Source of the DNA: Elysia marginata | Taxonomy: Eukaryota; Mollusca; Gastropoda; Plakobranchidae | Direction: 5' to 3' | NCBI GenBank assembly: GCA_019649035.1 | Contig: BMAT01011533.1 | Coordinates: 108,685-146,781, forward strand | Length of the DNA stretch: 38,097 nucleotides | In this document: positions 1 to 10,405 of the stretch, piece by piece | How positions within the stretch are numbered: position 1 is the stretch's first letter | How the letters are laid out: the number at the start of each line of letters is the position of its first letter | Position numbers and translations under genes: made by a program | Notes under the pieces: generated by a model | Database searches by the model: none | Seen by the model: the letters and a program-made list of their open reading frames with translations, nothing else | What the model was told of the DNA's origin: nothing

Positions 1-60
1 TGGCGCGGCGTGCAGCCCCATCCCTGCATGGATGGTACTCTTTAGTTGGGACCTCGAAGT
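1..60 (-). CDS. Possible next exon of the unidentified left-hand gene, running off the window
   Basis: On the minus strand an acceptor-like AAATCTAG precedes position 60. Read in phase 0, which the preceding exon at 2277-2463 requires, the remaining 20 codons are open and translate as TSRSQLKSTI followed by HAGMGLHAAP. The segment is much richer in G and C than its surroundings. A second frame is also open, the polypyrimidine tract is poor and the segment ends at the window edge. It could instead be part of a repeat, so this is only a candidate. Confidence 0.3.
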
Positions 61-2276
61 CTAGATTTAAAGAGCATATCATGATGTGCCAAAAAGTCAA
101 GACTCCCTTATTTATGATGGTGAATAAATTGTATTTTAACCTATGAAAATTACTTTATATATTTGTGATATAGATCTTTTTAAGTGGCTTAACCTAAAGT
201 TCTAAAAAATGGTTATGATCAATTATTTTTTTATTTTAGTCATAAGGTCACCTTAGACACTTCTAACAATGAATGATGATATAATATAAAAGAAATTCAT
301 GATGATAATCTGTAAACAGCAGTGCTATTTCCTTAATCATAATTAAAAATGTCTTGTTTGTTGTTACAACAGTTTGGTTACAAGCCTCATTAATATACTC
401 TAATATGAAGTTTTTACTAGCCATGGCTCTTTAAAGTATTTGGATGTACAAGAGGTTTTCCATGACCATAGAGCTATGTAGGCCATTTTTTGTAGATTGA
501 GTTATTTTTTTAAAAGATCAAATAGTGAGAGAAAAAAGATGTGGGGAAGAGGAATCAGGTTTTTTATTATTTTATTTTAAGTCTCTCAAAGTATTTGGCA
601 TTGACATAGCCTTACTCTTGCATTATTTTTATTCTGTAATTAAAATAATTTTTCACAATTCATTCCCTTATTTTACAGATATTGCTATGAGGTTAAAAAT
701 AAGGCAAAAAAATTGTAGAATAACTTGAATACAAATAAGAAAAAAATGATGTATGTTGATGGGTAATGACATTTGATATACAAATATAAAAGATATGCAG
801 ACATATACACAACAATATTCCAGCAAAAATCTATGCCATGCAAAGCAGACAAAAAAACTGATAGCAATAAAATGGTTTACTCACATCTTTTGATGCTTTA
901 TAAGCAGTTGAGACTATAGATACTTTTTTATCTCAAACAGCATTATTTCCAAAAGAGTTATACAAATTTTACTTTTCCTTTTTAAAATACATTTAAAAAA
1001 AGCTTGGTTTCACATTGCACCCAGGACAGCTCACTGCAATCAGGGATTGACCTCACTCCACATATGAATAAGCCTTCTCCGCAAAATTAAAAATTGATTT
1101 TAGGAAAAAAGTGTTTAACCATCCGTACACAACTGTTTAAGATGCAAATGGGTTTGGAAGGTTGACTATTTAATATTACTTCTCTAGTTGGTTTAAACCT
1201 GTTTCTAAATACAAAGGTATCAAACTGTAGTTTTTAATATTCTGCAAAGAATGTATAAAATGTTTTAAAGGCAGTTCAAATTTACATCAAGGAACAGAAA
1301 ATCTAAGAATTTTCAAGGAAAAATGACAGCTTTTTCAGTCAACAAGGCTGATAATCCCTTACTAATTTGTCCTTCATTTATTATTTGAATAGTTTCCTTT
1401 TCCTTTTGTTTTCTTTATAAGAACTTATATTCCAAAAGTTTTGGGGCAATGTTTTAAAAGTTTGCAGTTTCTTCTGTGTGTATTTTTTTGTCAAGAGATC
1501 TTTATATAATTGTCAAACTTTTAAAACTTTTAAACAAAAAGTAATTTTGAGACAAAATTTTATGAACAAGAAAAATATGAAAGAACTTGAGAACTTTGAT
1601 TCTATTGTATTATTCTTGTTCAAATAGCCTGCATAGACAATATTTTACTGAAAAGGCCAAACACTTTATTATTTTTGCCATTATTGTGGTCTGTAAGAGC
1701 TTTGTCCATAGCAACTAGTAAACCGTCTCACCAAGACATTTTTGTCTGTGTTTGGGTACTTATCAAAGAAAGCTCTTAAGATTTAGGGCTATTTATAACT
1801 TTTAAAATTAACAATGGAATTGTTGGAACACTAATTCCAATTCCAAAATATGACCAAATGATGTAAAAAAAACCAGCTGTGGTTGAGAGATTGTGAACCG
1901 TTGAAAATTTTTAAAAAGTTCTTAATATAAAGGCATCTTCAACTATTTTGTTCAATTTGTTCATTTCTAAGATGAAGTTTTGAAAAAAAAAGTACTTTAA
2001 CTAAAGAGCAGTGATGACTAAATTACTTTTATGAATGTTAATTAATATTCAATTCTGAAGAAGTCTTTAATTTGCTCCTACTTTTACCAAGTGATAAATA
2101 TAAAGTTTACCTTTAAATAACTACTATAACAGCGTTTAATGTTGGATTTAGGAAAGAAACAATCCAAAGCTTTAAAAACTTTTTTTACTTTGGCTTATTC
2201 ATACATTTCATGATGGTAACACACACGTAAATGAAAACCAAACCAACATCTAAAGCACACAGAAGCAAGAGCTAAC
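61..2276. other. Non-coding AT-rich stretch (probable last visible intron of the left-hand gene)
   Basis: Both strands are dense with stop codons and no exon with matching splice sites was found. The short open frames near 525-867 are AT-rich and have no recognisable family. A slightly GC-richer patch lies near 1011-1090, but no coding frame or repeat family could be assigned to it. Confidence 0.5.
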
Positions 2277-2463
2277 CTGATCATACAAGCTATTAAAGGA
2301 TGATACCTCCTCATCATCAGTGACAAATGGTGTTTTACGTGGATCAATGCCTTCTGCAGCTCCAATAACACGCCCGATGCCAAACTCTCTATCAAAGTTT
2401 GTGAGTAAGTTGTCGACTGCTTCATTCATATTTCGGCCAAGTTTCCTTTTCATATCACCGTAT
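2277..2463 (-). CDS. Left-hand gene, exon 4 (187 nt)
   Basis: The acceptor TGTATTAG precedes position 2463 and the donor CAG/GTTAGC follows 2277. The first base completes a glutamine codon carried over from the upstream exon. It then encodes YGDMKRKLGRNMNEAVDNLL, a middle part ending RVIGAAEGIDPRKT, and the acidic tail ending SLYDQ. It ends in phase 0. Confidence 0.75.
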
Positions 2464-5400
2464 CTAATACACAAAGTATTCAGCAAAAAAGTTTGAAGTA
2501 GCAATTTCTTGTCTTGTAATATTTTGCTTTGGTTATGACAAGGTAATCAAATGCAACATTAAAAATCACTATATTCAATAACAAAGAAACTTGAATTGAA
2601 ACAGCGGTACGGTTAGCATTTACAGTGTTATCTTCATTTTCATTTGTAGTAATAGTTGTAGACATTCTGTAATTACTTTATAAAATATACTGCCCGATTT
2701 TTTTTAAATGATGTTTATAGTCTAGTTTGAACTAAGGTAGACACTTGAGAAAAAAAAACAAATACGACTATGGCTTGACATTCAATTTATATTATAGAGC
2801 TGTAATTGAATTAAGAGTTGCGATAAATGGTTTTGATTAAATTTTTCTACAGTGAAAGGAAAAATATTTTAACATGACAATAAGAAATGACAAATATAAG
2901 ATGAGAATACTCAACAAAAAAATAATTCAACTTACTGCTTGGATTGAATTATGTGGTCTATGATTTGATTGACCAGGGTTTCATGACTACCAGAATCTAT
3001 GTGACCTGTTGTTGAGTACTTGTCCAACTCATCATCAATCAACGGACTGAGACATTCTTCAAGTTTCCGTTTTAATGCTCTAACAAAATCGTGTCTGCGA
3101 CAAGAAAAAAAATTTTTTTTTAATGAAATGGCACACCCTAAAATAAAATACTACAAGTAAATAACGATATTTTTACTTTTTCCCTTGCAATGGTCATAAG
3201 CAAAAACAAGCAATACTTATTTATTTTGTAAACTTTCCTTTTCATTGTCCAATATCTTTGTCTCACTTTTAGTGTGGTCATAAAATATTTTACAATAAAG
3301 CAAACCTAGAGAAAGAGAATTTTGAAAAAAATATACATAATTATGTCTTGTGCCAAAAGCGCCATTTAAAGGTAAAATTTTTTTATTTAAAGTCAACAAA
3401 AGATTTCACATCTATTCAACAAAAAATTGATACTTTTATGAAAATTTGACATTAGAAGGCTCAGAACAATGCCTTCTTCAAAACAGCAATGCCTTTGAAG
3501 ATGAAAATTGCGCAATCCAAATCATTCACCCTGAACACAAGACATGTTTATTTGTAATTCAAAACCAAATAAAACTATTGTTTATTCACTGTTAAGTTTT
3601 CAGTCTTGAAATTAGTTTGGAAAGAAGACTGCTACAGCTAAAAAATAACATTGACCACCCATGAAATTTTATTTGGAGTGTCATGGTCTAATGGTAAACA
3701 ATTGGCTCTGGATTAAAGTTCAGGGGCCATATTCCCTTGTCTAAAAAGTACACATTAAACATGATGCAATTAACCCTTTGTCATCAGTGTCAAGGATCAG
3801 GGGTTGCCATTAACGCATTAAAGTGCCCAACAGACAAATTCAAAGCCACAAACAGTGACATTTTCTGTAAAAACATTCCAGTCTCAAAAAACATCCCTTA
3901 AAGCATCATCAATACAGCTGATTTCAAAAAGAGAGTTTAGAGGCAGAAAATTGTATTTTTAAAATAAAAATGCCAGAGGTGGTCTGCACATCATGGGAGG
4001 ATTAGAAAAGGTTCTCAATGAATAAAGAGCTTAAAACAGTCATCTGCTGTTTCTTATCTTTATAGCAATTCAGAAAATGCATAGGCAGAGAATGGCCAGG
4101 GAACCTATGATAATTTCTTTCAGCTTTTCAGCTGAATACTAGTCATACAACAGTTGTGAACCAGGTTTTTGCATAAAACATATTTCAAACTTCCATTTAC
4201 CTGTCTCAAAACAAGTGTTTCACACAACCCATAAACATGATTATTTGTCTTGTCTATCACACTTTTCTGATGTTAACCTTATCTACCATGTCCAAAGGCA
4301 AAGGAATAAAGACCATGATAATACATTGTGTTTAAACAAATTAAAGATGGCACAATGAGCTACAAACAAATTTTTAGTATTAACTAAATCTAGTATAATT
4401 TTTGTATCAAAACTCATTTCAAATGTTTAACATGCTCTCTAGATCTAGAGCATAATCTAGAAAGAATAAATGAGGCCTATTTGATTAGATTGACTAGATC
4501 TATGTGGGGAAAAAAGTTAGAATAGAAGAAAAATATTACTTGTGAAAGTTTTCATCATTTTCTTCCAAATGAAGAAGGGTATCCTCTGCTGCCTCAAGAG
4601 AGCCAGCTTCTCGTATGATGTTCTCCCAGCTCACAATAAGTTCATGTAAACCTCTTTTGAGGTCCTCGCCTTCAAGTCCCCTCATTGCCATCTTGTATGT
4701 ATTCTTAAAAGAAAAAAAAAGAAAACAAACTTTTGCATTTGATTTACATATGTCAAGTTCAAATTATCAAAGATGTCATTTAGATCCAGAACTTACAACT
4801 AGACTATATATGCATGAGAGGGACATTTGGAAACTAAAGTGAAAACTGTTAAGTCATGACATATTTTTATAGAACTCATTAAAAGTTATTTACCATAGTT
4901 CCTCACACTATCTGTCTACATTTCAACATAGATTTGAGGCTTTGACAAAAGATTGCGTTTCTGTCGGTTGTGATGGTGGACAAAGTACTTTAAGGCATAG
5001 CAAAGAAAATAAGGCTGCCGTAAAAAGCTCCTGCCTTGCACTAGTATCCCTCTCAAACTACATCATTTAGCAGTATCGAAACTTTTCTACAAAACGAAGG
5101 AAAAATATCATTAAAATGCTGTCGGTTGTGACGCAGGGCGAAAATTTCGTCCTGCATCACAACTGATAGATTTTGAGTGTGGCCGTTTCTACATTTCTTC
5201 ATCATTTCACTTAAATTTCTTAAATTGCATTATGATGCAATTTAAGAGAGTCATAATCATAACATCACATTGTTATGATAATATTGTTAGTTGCTATTTC
5301 ATTCCTGAGAATACTTTGTCCCCCACCACAACAGACAGATTTACGACGTTTTGTCAGTCTCATTTCTACATCTATATCTTGCAACTGGATCTAATGTAAT

Positions 5401-5979
5401 TTCAATATTCAATTCCTGAGAAGTCTGAATTTAATAGTGGTTAAGTGATTGTTTTTAATAAGGGAAACGGTGTTATAATAATAATGAATTAAATCACTAC
5501 TCTTTCTCACTCTGCATCTACAAATAGTAACAGTAAAACTGATCTAGGTCTAGAATAAATGTCTCTAAGCCATTGCAAATGAAGGGGTGGCAGAAACTTG
5601 AATTGTACAAGAAACTTTTTAAAAAAATGAATCTTTATTTTTGTTCTAGTATATGGGATTATAAATAATTATCAAAGGCGTAGTCTAAAATTATAATGAC
5701 AATTTTTGGATTGAAGAACTAAGTCTAGATCTATTCTAGAATCTCTAGTAAAATCTAAATCTATTATCTAAGCGAAATGCAACAAAATCAAACAATGAAC
5801 ATCCATAGAATAAATAAAAAAATATGACATGCGACTCGTATTGATTTCCACGATTATATTTGATTTCAAACACTTTAACAAGCATACATACTATTATATT
5901 CTATAATGATTGTAATCTTTTAGATTTTACAACACCTAGGATGCAACCAGTGTTGGGACTTGTTTACTGAGTCCGCCAT
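2277..5979 (-). CDS. Unidentified conserved-looking spliced gene (at least four exons, 5' complete, 3' open)
   Basis: Candidate exons in transcript order are 5968-5979, 4540-4703, 2936-3094 and 2277-2463. The last three have clean GT-AG borders, and phases 2, 2 and 0 join without a stop, giving about 174 residues with the first exon. The protein begins MADSNTYKMAMRGLEGEDLK. It continues through charged, apparently all-helical sequence (HDFVRALKRKLEECLSPLID, then YGDMKRKLGRNMNEAVDNLL) to an acidic end (TDDEEVSSFNSLYDQ). I see no signal peptide, membrane segment or catalytic motif, and I do not recognise the family. Length, composition and exact phase agreement argue strongly that it is a real gene. 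The 3' end was not found and probably lies to the left of the window. A protein of the cytoskeleton, a scaffold or a nuclear complex would fit the composition, but that is only a guess. Confidence 0.72.
2936..3094 (-). CDS. Left-hand gene, exon 3 (159 nt)
   Basis: A strong pyrimidine tract ending GTCGCAG precedes position 3094, and the donor CA/GTAAGT follows 2936. It encodes HDFVRALKRKLEECLSPLID, then DELDKYSTTGHIDSGSHETL and VNQIIDHIIQSK. It is phase 2 at both ends, matching both neighbours. The mix of acidic, basic and aliphatic residues suggests amphipathic helices. Confidence 0.78.
3675..3746 (+). repeat. tRNA-like / SINE-like fragment
   Basis: The string GTCATGGTCTAATGGTAAAC resembles a tRNA 5' half with an A-box-like TGGTCTAATGG, followed by a CTCTGGATTA anticodon-arm-like part. 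The T-arm region is degraded and no intact B-box is visible. It is best read as an old tRNA-derived SINE or tRNA pseudogene in an intron, not a working tRNA. Confidence 0.3.
3773..3800 (+). repeat. Possible solo piggyBac-like terminus
   Basis: TTAACCCTTTGTCATCAG matches the TTAA-flanked CCCTTTGT tip seen in the more complete candidate at 16522-16800. No partner terminus was found nearby, so it would be a decayed fragment. The match is short. Confidence 0.25.
4540..4703 (-). CDS. Left-hand gene, exon 2 (164 nt)
   Basis: The acceptor CTTTTAAG follows a long T/C tract, and the donor CACAA/GTAATA follows position 4540. It encodes NTYKMAMRGLEGEDLKRGLH, ELIVSWENIIREAGSLEAAE and DTLLHLEENDENFHK, with the last codon split. 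Its own methionine (4689-4691, context AAGATGG) is a possible alternative start if the tiny upstream exon is wrong. Confidence 0.78.
4941..5359. mobile_element. MITE with about 45-bp terminal inverted repeats and a nested inner palindrome
   Basis: The left end (about 4941-4986) reads TTTGACAAAAG, then CTGTCGGTTGTGATGGTGG and ACAAAGTA. The reverse complement of the right end (about 5314-5359) reads CTGACAAAACG, CTGTCTGTTGTGGTGGG and ACAAAGTA, so the ends are long imperfect inverted repeats. There is no open frame inside, which fits a non-autonomous DNA transposon. At 5119-5169 a separate 51-bp palindrome starts with the same CTGTCGGTTGTGA motif. The insertion lies in the first intron of the left-hand gene. 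No clear target duplication was seen, so the superfamily is not assigned. Confidence 0.6.
5119..5169. repeat. 51-bp near-perfect palindrome inside the MITE
   Basis: The left arm begins CTGTCGGTTGTGACGCAGGG and the right arm is its reverse complement with a few changes, most of them transitions. The two arms meet almost without a spacer, and a transcript could fold into a hairpin with mostly Watson-Crick or G-U pairs. Its outer 13 bases match the outer repeats of the surrounding element. It may be a smaller relative inserted in the larger one, or a self-copied terminus. Confidence 0.6.
5968..5979 (-). CDS. Left-hand gene, probable start codon and 12-nt first coding exon
   Basis: AAAATGGCGGACTCA followed by a GTAAAC donor encodes MADS in phase 0, exactly the phase the exon ending at 4703 needs. 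The ATG context is good and ATGGCGGAC is a common animal protein start. The donor is not ideal and the exon is tiny, so the methionine at 4689-4691 remains an alternative. Confidence 0.42.
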
Positions 5980-6800
5980 TTTAGACGCTAACTGTTTCTA
6001 AGTCTAAATTGCCAGATTTTTAGGATTCTTGCCAGGTTAGTTGTGATGCAAAAAAAATAATTGAACTCATACAATGTCATGTTCAGAATTATCTTCAGAG
6101 AACACAGTGAGTCAAGAATGTTCAAGATGCAGTTACGAAGTACCGCTACTGCTTTAAGTAACAAGATGACGATTGTGCCAACATTATTATTAACTTTCAA
6201 TGGAGTATAAAGAATATTTTGAGTCACATTTTACGGTGTTACGAGCTATGAGTTCTTTTATAATAATTATACAGCCTCTTCTTCCTCCCACACTTTTCAA
6301 TTTGCTTCGCCCTATCCTTTTGCTTTTTTTTCTTTACTTCATTTATTTTTTTTAAAAAAAACTATAATAGTTTTTACACCATCCTTCTCTCTCTCTTGCC
6401 TTTCATCGGTAACTCATGTCTGCCTATTTTTCTGCCTATTAAAAGTATTATGTTCCCACATTTTGTGATAGACTATTTGGGCCAAACTTTGACCATTGCA
6501 TTGTCTAAGTACCGGTAGGCCTATGGCAGCAAATGGGCTAATAATCGATACACCTCTAACCTGATTGCCATAGATCTAGTCATGACCGCAACAAAATATC
6601 GCACGCACAATTCTAATCTCGCTTACAATGATTCCATCGATTCGCTATTACCAGAGCGACGCCTGTTCTAGTTCTTTAGAGTGCAGCTAAAACCGGAGGG
6701 AGTATCCTAGGCATTTCGCATTACTCCCTACGCAGGTGAGTAACTTCCATTCGGCTCGACATCTTGTGTTACAGTAGAAAGGTAAGAATGAGTCTTAGTG
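5980..6800. promoter_or_regulatory. Candidate bidirectional 5' region
   Basis: This stretch lies immediately upstream of the left-hand gene's probable ATG. It is non-coding and gains CG dinucleotides towards 6580-6740. On the plus strand two consensus-like splice donors occur, CGCAG/GTGAGT at 6736 and AAAG/GTAAGA at 6782. They could end a 5' untranslated exon of a plus-strand gene. No core promoter element was identified with confidence. Confidence 0.22.
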
Positions 6801-7507
6801 ATTTTCGAAAATCATTTTCTCGGCTTGTCTGCCTAATTTCTGTGCTATTTGGGTGTGCTTATGTGGTAAAACACTGAAAATAATAAGTTAATCAAACATC
6901 GCTTTAAATCAATGTATGATTTCTCCGACGCTTTTCTTGTCTACCAATATCAGTTAAGGTCCGTCCTTGATAGATCAGTGCATATTACCGTATTTTAGTA
7001 GGCCTACAGGAACACAGGAAACGTCATCTAGATGAGCCCTACTTAAGGGTATCAAAGAGCTGTCTTGAGAGGGAAAACCATGCAGAATTAAATTTGTATC
7101 TGCACAGTAGCTTGTCGACTTGGCTTTTAAATTAGTTAATACTTGAGGCAGTTACAGTGATTTCATGAATAAAGAAATTCCTTTCTAAAAAAATTTACTT
7201 AAGCTAACAATATATCTTACTCAGACCATTTTTCGGTAATAGGTGATTGGAAATAGTATATAATATAGCAATGGTCTGCGTTCCGGAAGAGCTATGCCTC
7301 TTTTTAAACAAAATAGCTTGTAGATGGGAATAGATCTAAAAATAATAGTCTCTAAATGAAGAATGAAAGTCTATGTGTGTGTGAGTATGGAGTTGGAGCG
7401 AGGAAATTGTGGGATATGGCACAGAGAACACGCACCGGTGATGAGATAGGACGAAGGTAACAAAAATAAGTGAAAATTTATAGTAAGGGGAAGACGCAAT
7501 TTAAGTA

Positions 7508-7537
7508 AGAGAAAGAGAGAGACAGAGAGAGAGAGAC

Positions 7538-7589
<52 letters not shown>
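7508..7589 (+). repeat. (GA)n microsatellite with GACA interruptions
   Basis: About 80 bases of GAGA with a few GACAGA units, almost pure over the last 35 bases. It accounts for the serine/leucine-rich translations on the opposite strand, which are not genes. Confidence 0.95.
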
Positions 7590-7591
<2 letters not shown>

Positions 7592-8706
7592 GAGATAGAA
7601 CTTTTAAAAAGTGTGAGAAATATGGGCACATAAAAAGGAGGGAAGGCAAGGGGCTAAAACAAAACAAAAAAAAGGAAGAAAACGGTTGAGGTAAAATGGT
7701 AACAAAAGAGACAGCTACACAATAAAGCCAGGAATACAGGCAATGGCAGAGACAGACAGATAAGCAAACGGTAGCCTACATGGCGACAAAAAAAAAACCT
7801 CACACTTTTTAAAGAAACAATCACACTTTCAACATTGTTCATCAAAAGCACTAAACTTTAAGAAAATAGTTATAACTTCCCGCAACAAACCTTTGCTGGT
7901 TCATAAGTAGATATATATCTATATATGTAGCGTACTTCAATGAATTAGTAAATTATTCTCATCTCGTAAAGCTACTAAAGCGGCATAGAAAATGTGCGGT
8001 TATGAAGCAAAGAATGAGAAGTGGTTTGAAAAAAATATAGATTATCGAGAGAGAGAGTGGGGTGGGGGAAACCCGCGCTTCGGAAAGAGTCTTGAAAATA
8101 AGATGCGTAGTAATTTTAAGTAGACATAGAACGGTGAAATAAAATTAGTGGACCCCTGTACCGTGCATGATGGTGCTCATCCATCTTACGCAGTGCATGC
8201 TACGAAACGTGAGTGTTGTGGACGCCGAACGGTAAGGAGAGAGGAATGCCTCTCTGTTCGTAGCACTAAGCGACTGGGTAAACCTCTAGCTATTTAACAC
8301 TAAACGTAAGAATGCTAATAGCAGGCTGGCTACGCCAAGTCTAAACATTGAACTTGAGATTCGAGTCTTGAACTACTCCTGCACTCGAAGAAAGGTAGTT
8401 TTAACCCGTGCACCGGCTGCTTCCACTAGTTAACAACCCAAAATTTAGTATACTCTGTCTTATTTATCTGTCTATTCATCTATCTATAAATTATTATCTA
8501 TTTATCTACATATCAATATGTACTTCTCCATTCTGTATGTCCATTTACCCGACCGCCAATCAGAACCATCCATCTCTGTACCGATATTTACCTATTGTTA
8601 GTATTAAGTTACCTAACCATTCGGCTGTTTTTCAGAATGACTCACCTTTTTCACACTTTCTCATCCATTTTCCTAAAGATGATACTTGTTTTCTGCCCGT
8701 CTAGAT

Positions 8707-8709
<3 letters not shown>

Positions 8710-8751
<42 letters not shown>

Positions 8752-8850
8752 CGCTCGCTCTCTCTCTATCTATCTCTATCTCTCCCTTTTCTCTCTCTCT
8801 TCTCTGTCTGTCTGTCTGTCTCTCTATCTCTCTCTTTCACAGGTGCTTTC
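8710..8850 (+). repeat. (TC)n / TATC / TGTC compound microsatellite
   Basis: A pyrimidine tract of CTCT followed by GCTC, TATC and TGTC units. It is opposite in orientation to the GA tract 1.1 kb upstream. A looser TATC-type region lies at about 8455-8520. Confidence 0.93.
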
Positions 8851-10308
8851 ACATGAACTTTCAAAAATCTTGTGTTTCTTTGCCCTTGTCACTCTAATCA
8901 GATACTCTCCTTTTCTCTGTCCCCCTGTTTCTCCCTGTTTCTCTATCTACTTACCTATCTATGTATAACAATCCACTTACCTAGCTATCTTCCTCCAACG
9001 TCTCTGTGCTTTTAGTTTTAAAAGCTTCTTTTGGTCAGTAAAATCACCTCATATTCTATAGTTTAGAGGTAGAAATAATAATTCACGACACAGACATTAT
9101 TAAATTACGAAGGCTTTTTTCAATTCTAAAACTTAGAGGCAAGACTATCGTAAAAATCAATGTTTAATAAAGAGATTTTTTTGGTTCTTTGACTGTAGCC
9201 GGTTCGATAAATTTGTGCTAAATAGCCTATGGTGGTTTTATTATTTCATTCTGGTGGATCTCAACGAGACCAAAGTTACTAAGTCGTTTGAACCTAAAAA
9301 CATTACCACTTTGGATGAGAAGCTATGGAGACAACGTTTCTTCTTTAGATCAATAAACTGCCCACTGAATAAAGTGCCTCAACAAGCCACAGCATTGTTT
9401 TGCATTAGTCATCTCCACTCACCAGAACCTAGCGCATTCAGAGGGTTGGTCTAGTAACTGCTGCCTACCGGTGTTTCAATTCCATGCGTAGGCTACCGGA
9501 ACGTAAAACAGGATTTCTTCACCTGTGATGATGCATTTAGGACAGCTTTATTTCAAGGCTTGCGATCTGCTTCTAGTTTAAACTTTACTTCACAAGCAAG
9601 TCTTAGCTTAGAGTTAGACGTGGAGGGTCTTAGTAAGTTTAGAGCCATTGCTCGCTTATAGTATACGTATGAAGACTCGCCGTGAGCTTTCTTTTCAGAC
9701 CTATGGTGCCTTCAAAGAGACAGTTTTGGTTGATCAACTTTTTCAAGTGTTGGCATGACTGTTTTGTTATAAGAAGTTTAATTAACCGAAGACACCACAA
9801 GGGTTTAAATCGGGTATGTATGGAAACACATGGGTGTATTTGAAAAGATTATTTTAAGTGTGACCTTTTGGCATGATCATTAAGTTTGTATTGCTTAAGC
9901 TCAGTCCAAAACTTTCTCCAGTAACCACAAAAAGAAGACCTTTATAATTATTTAGGCCACAGACTTCTTTTTACCTTTTTTGCAACCATACGTACCGGTA
10001 GCTACATCATTGACTTAAATTTCAAGACCTATTCCATATCTCAGTCTTTAAGTACCGGGTACCGGTAGTTGTGTAGTTTCAAACTTTCGTTTTCAATCAA
10101 ACTCGTAATCAATTATTTTTTTGTACCGCGTTTAACTGGTTCGATGGGATCAAGCTGTGCCAGAATCTACTCCTCGTTCTAAGTAGGCCCCTTTCAATTT
10201 TTTAAAGGAGGCAAAAATAGAGAGGAATCACCCTCACTCTTTCAGTCTTTGCGCGCACAAAAATATTATTATTAATAGACCAAAAATTCAAAATATGAAG
10301 ACAAAACG

Positions 10309-10405
10309 AAAGAAGAAGAAGAAGAAGAAGAAGAAGAAGAAGAAGAAGAAGAAGAAGAAGAAGAAGAAGAAGAAGAAGAAGAAGAAGAAGAAGAAGAAGA
10401 AGAAA
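10309..10405 (+). repeat. (GAA)n trinucleotide repeat, about 32 units
   Basis: An essentially uninterrupted AAG/GAA run of about 97 bases. Perfect long GAA tracts are usually young and variable in length. Confidence 0.97.

Noticed and set aside
7371-7851. Serine/leucine-rich open frames on the minus strand
   Set aside because: They are translations of the GA microsatellite and its flanks, with no other coding signal.
8340-8400. Possible tRNA T-arm-like string GATTCGAGTCTTGAAC
   Set aside because: No matching A-box, anticodon arm or acceptor stem could be built around it.
8408-8897. Overlapping plus-strand open frames rich in Ser, Leu and Ile
   Set aside because: They arise from TC and TATC simple repeats.
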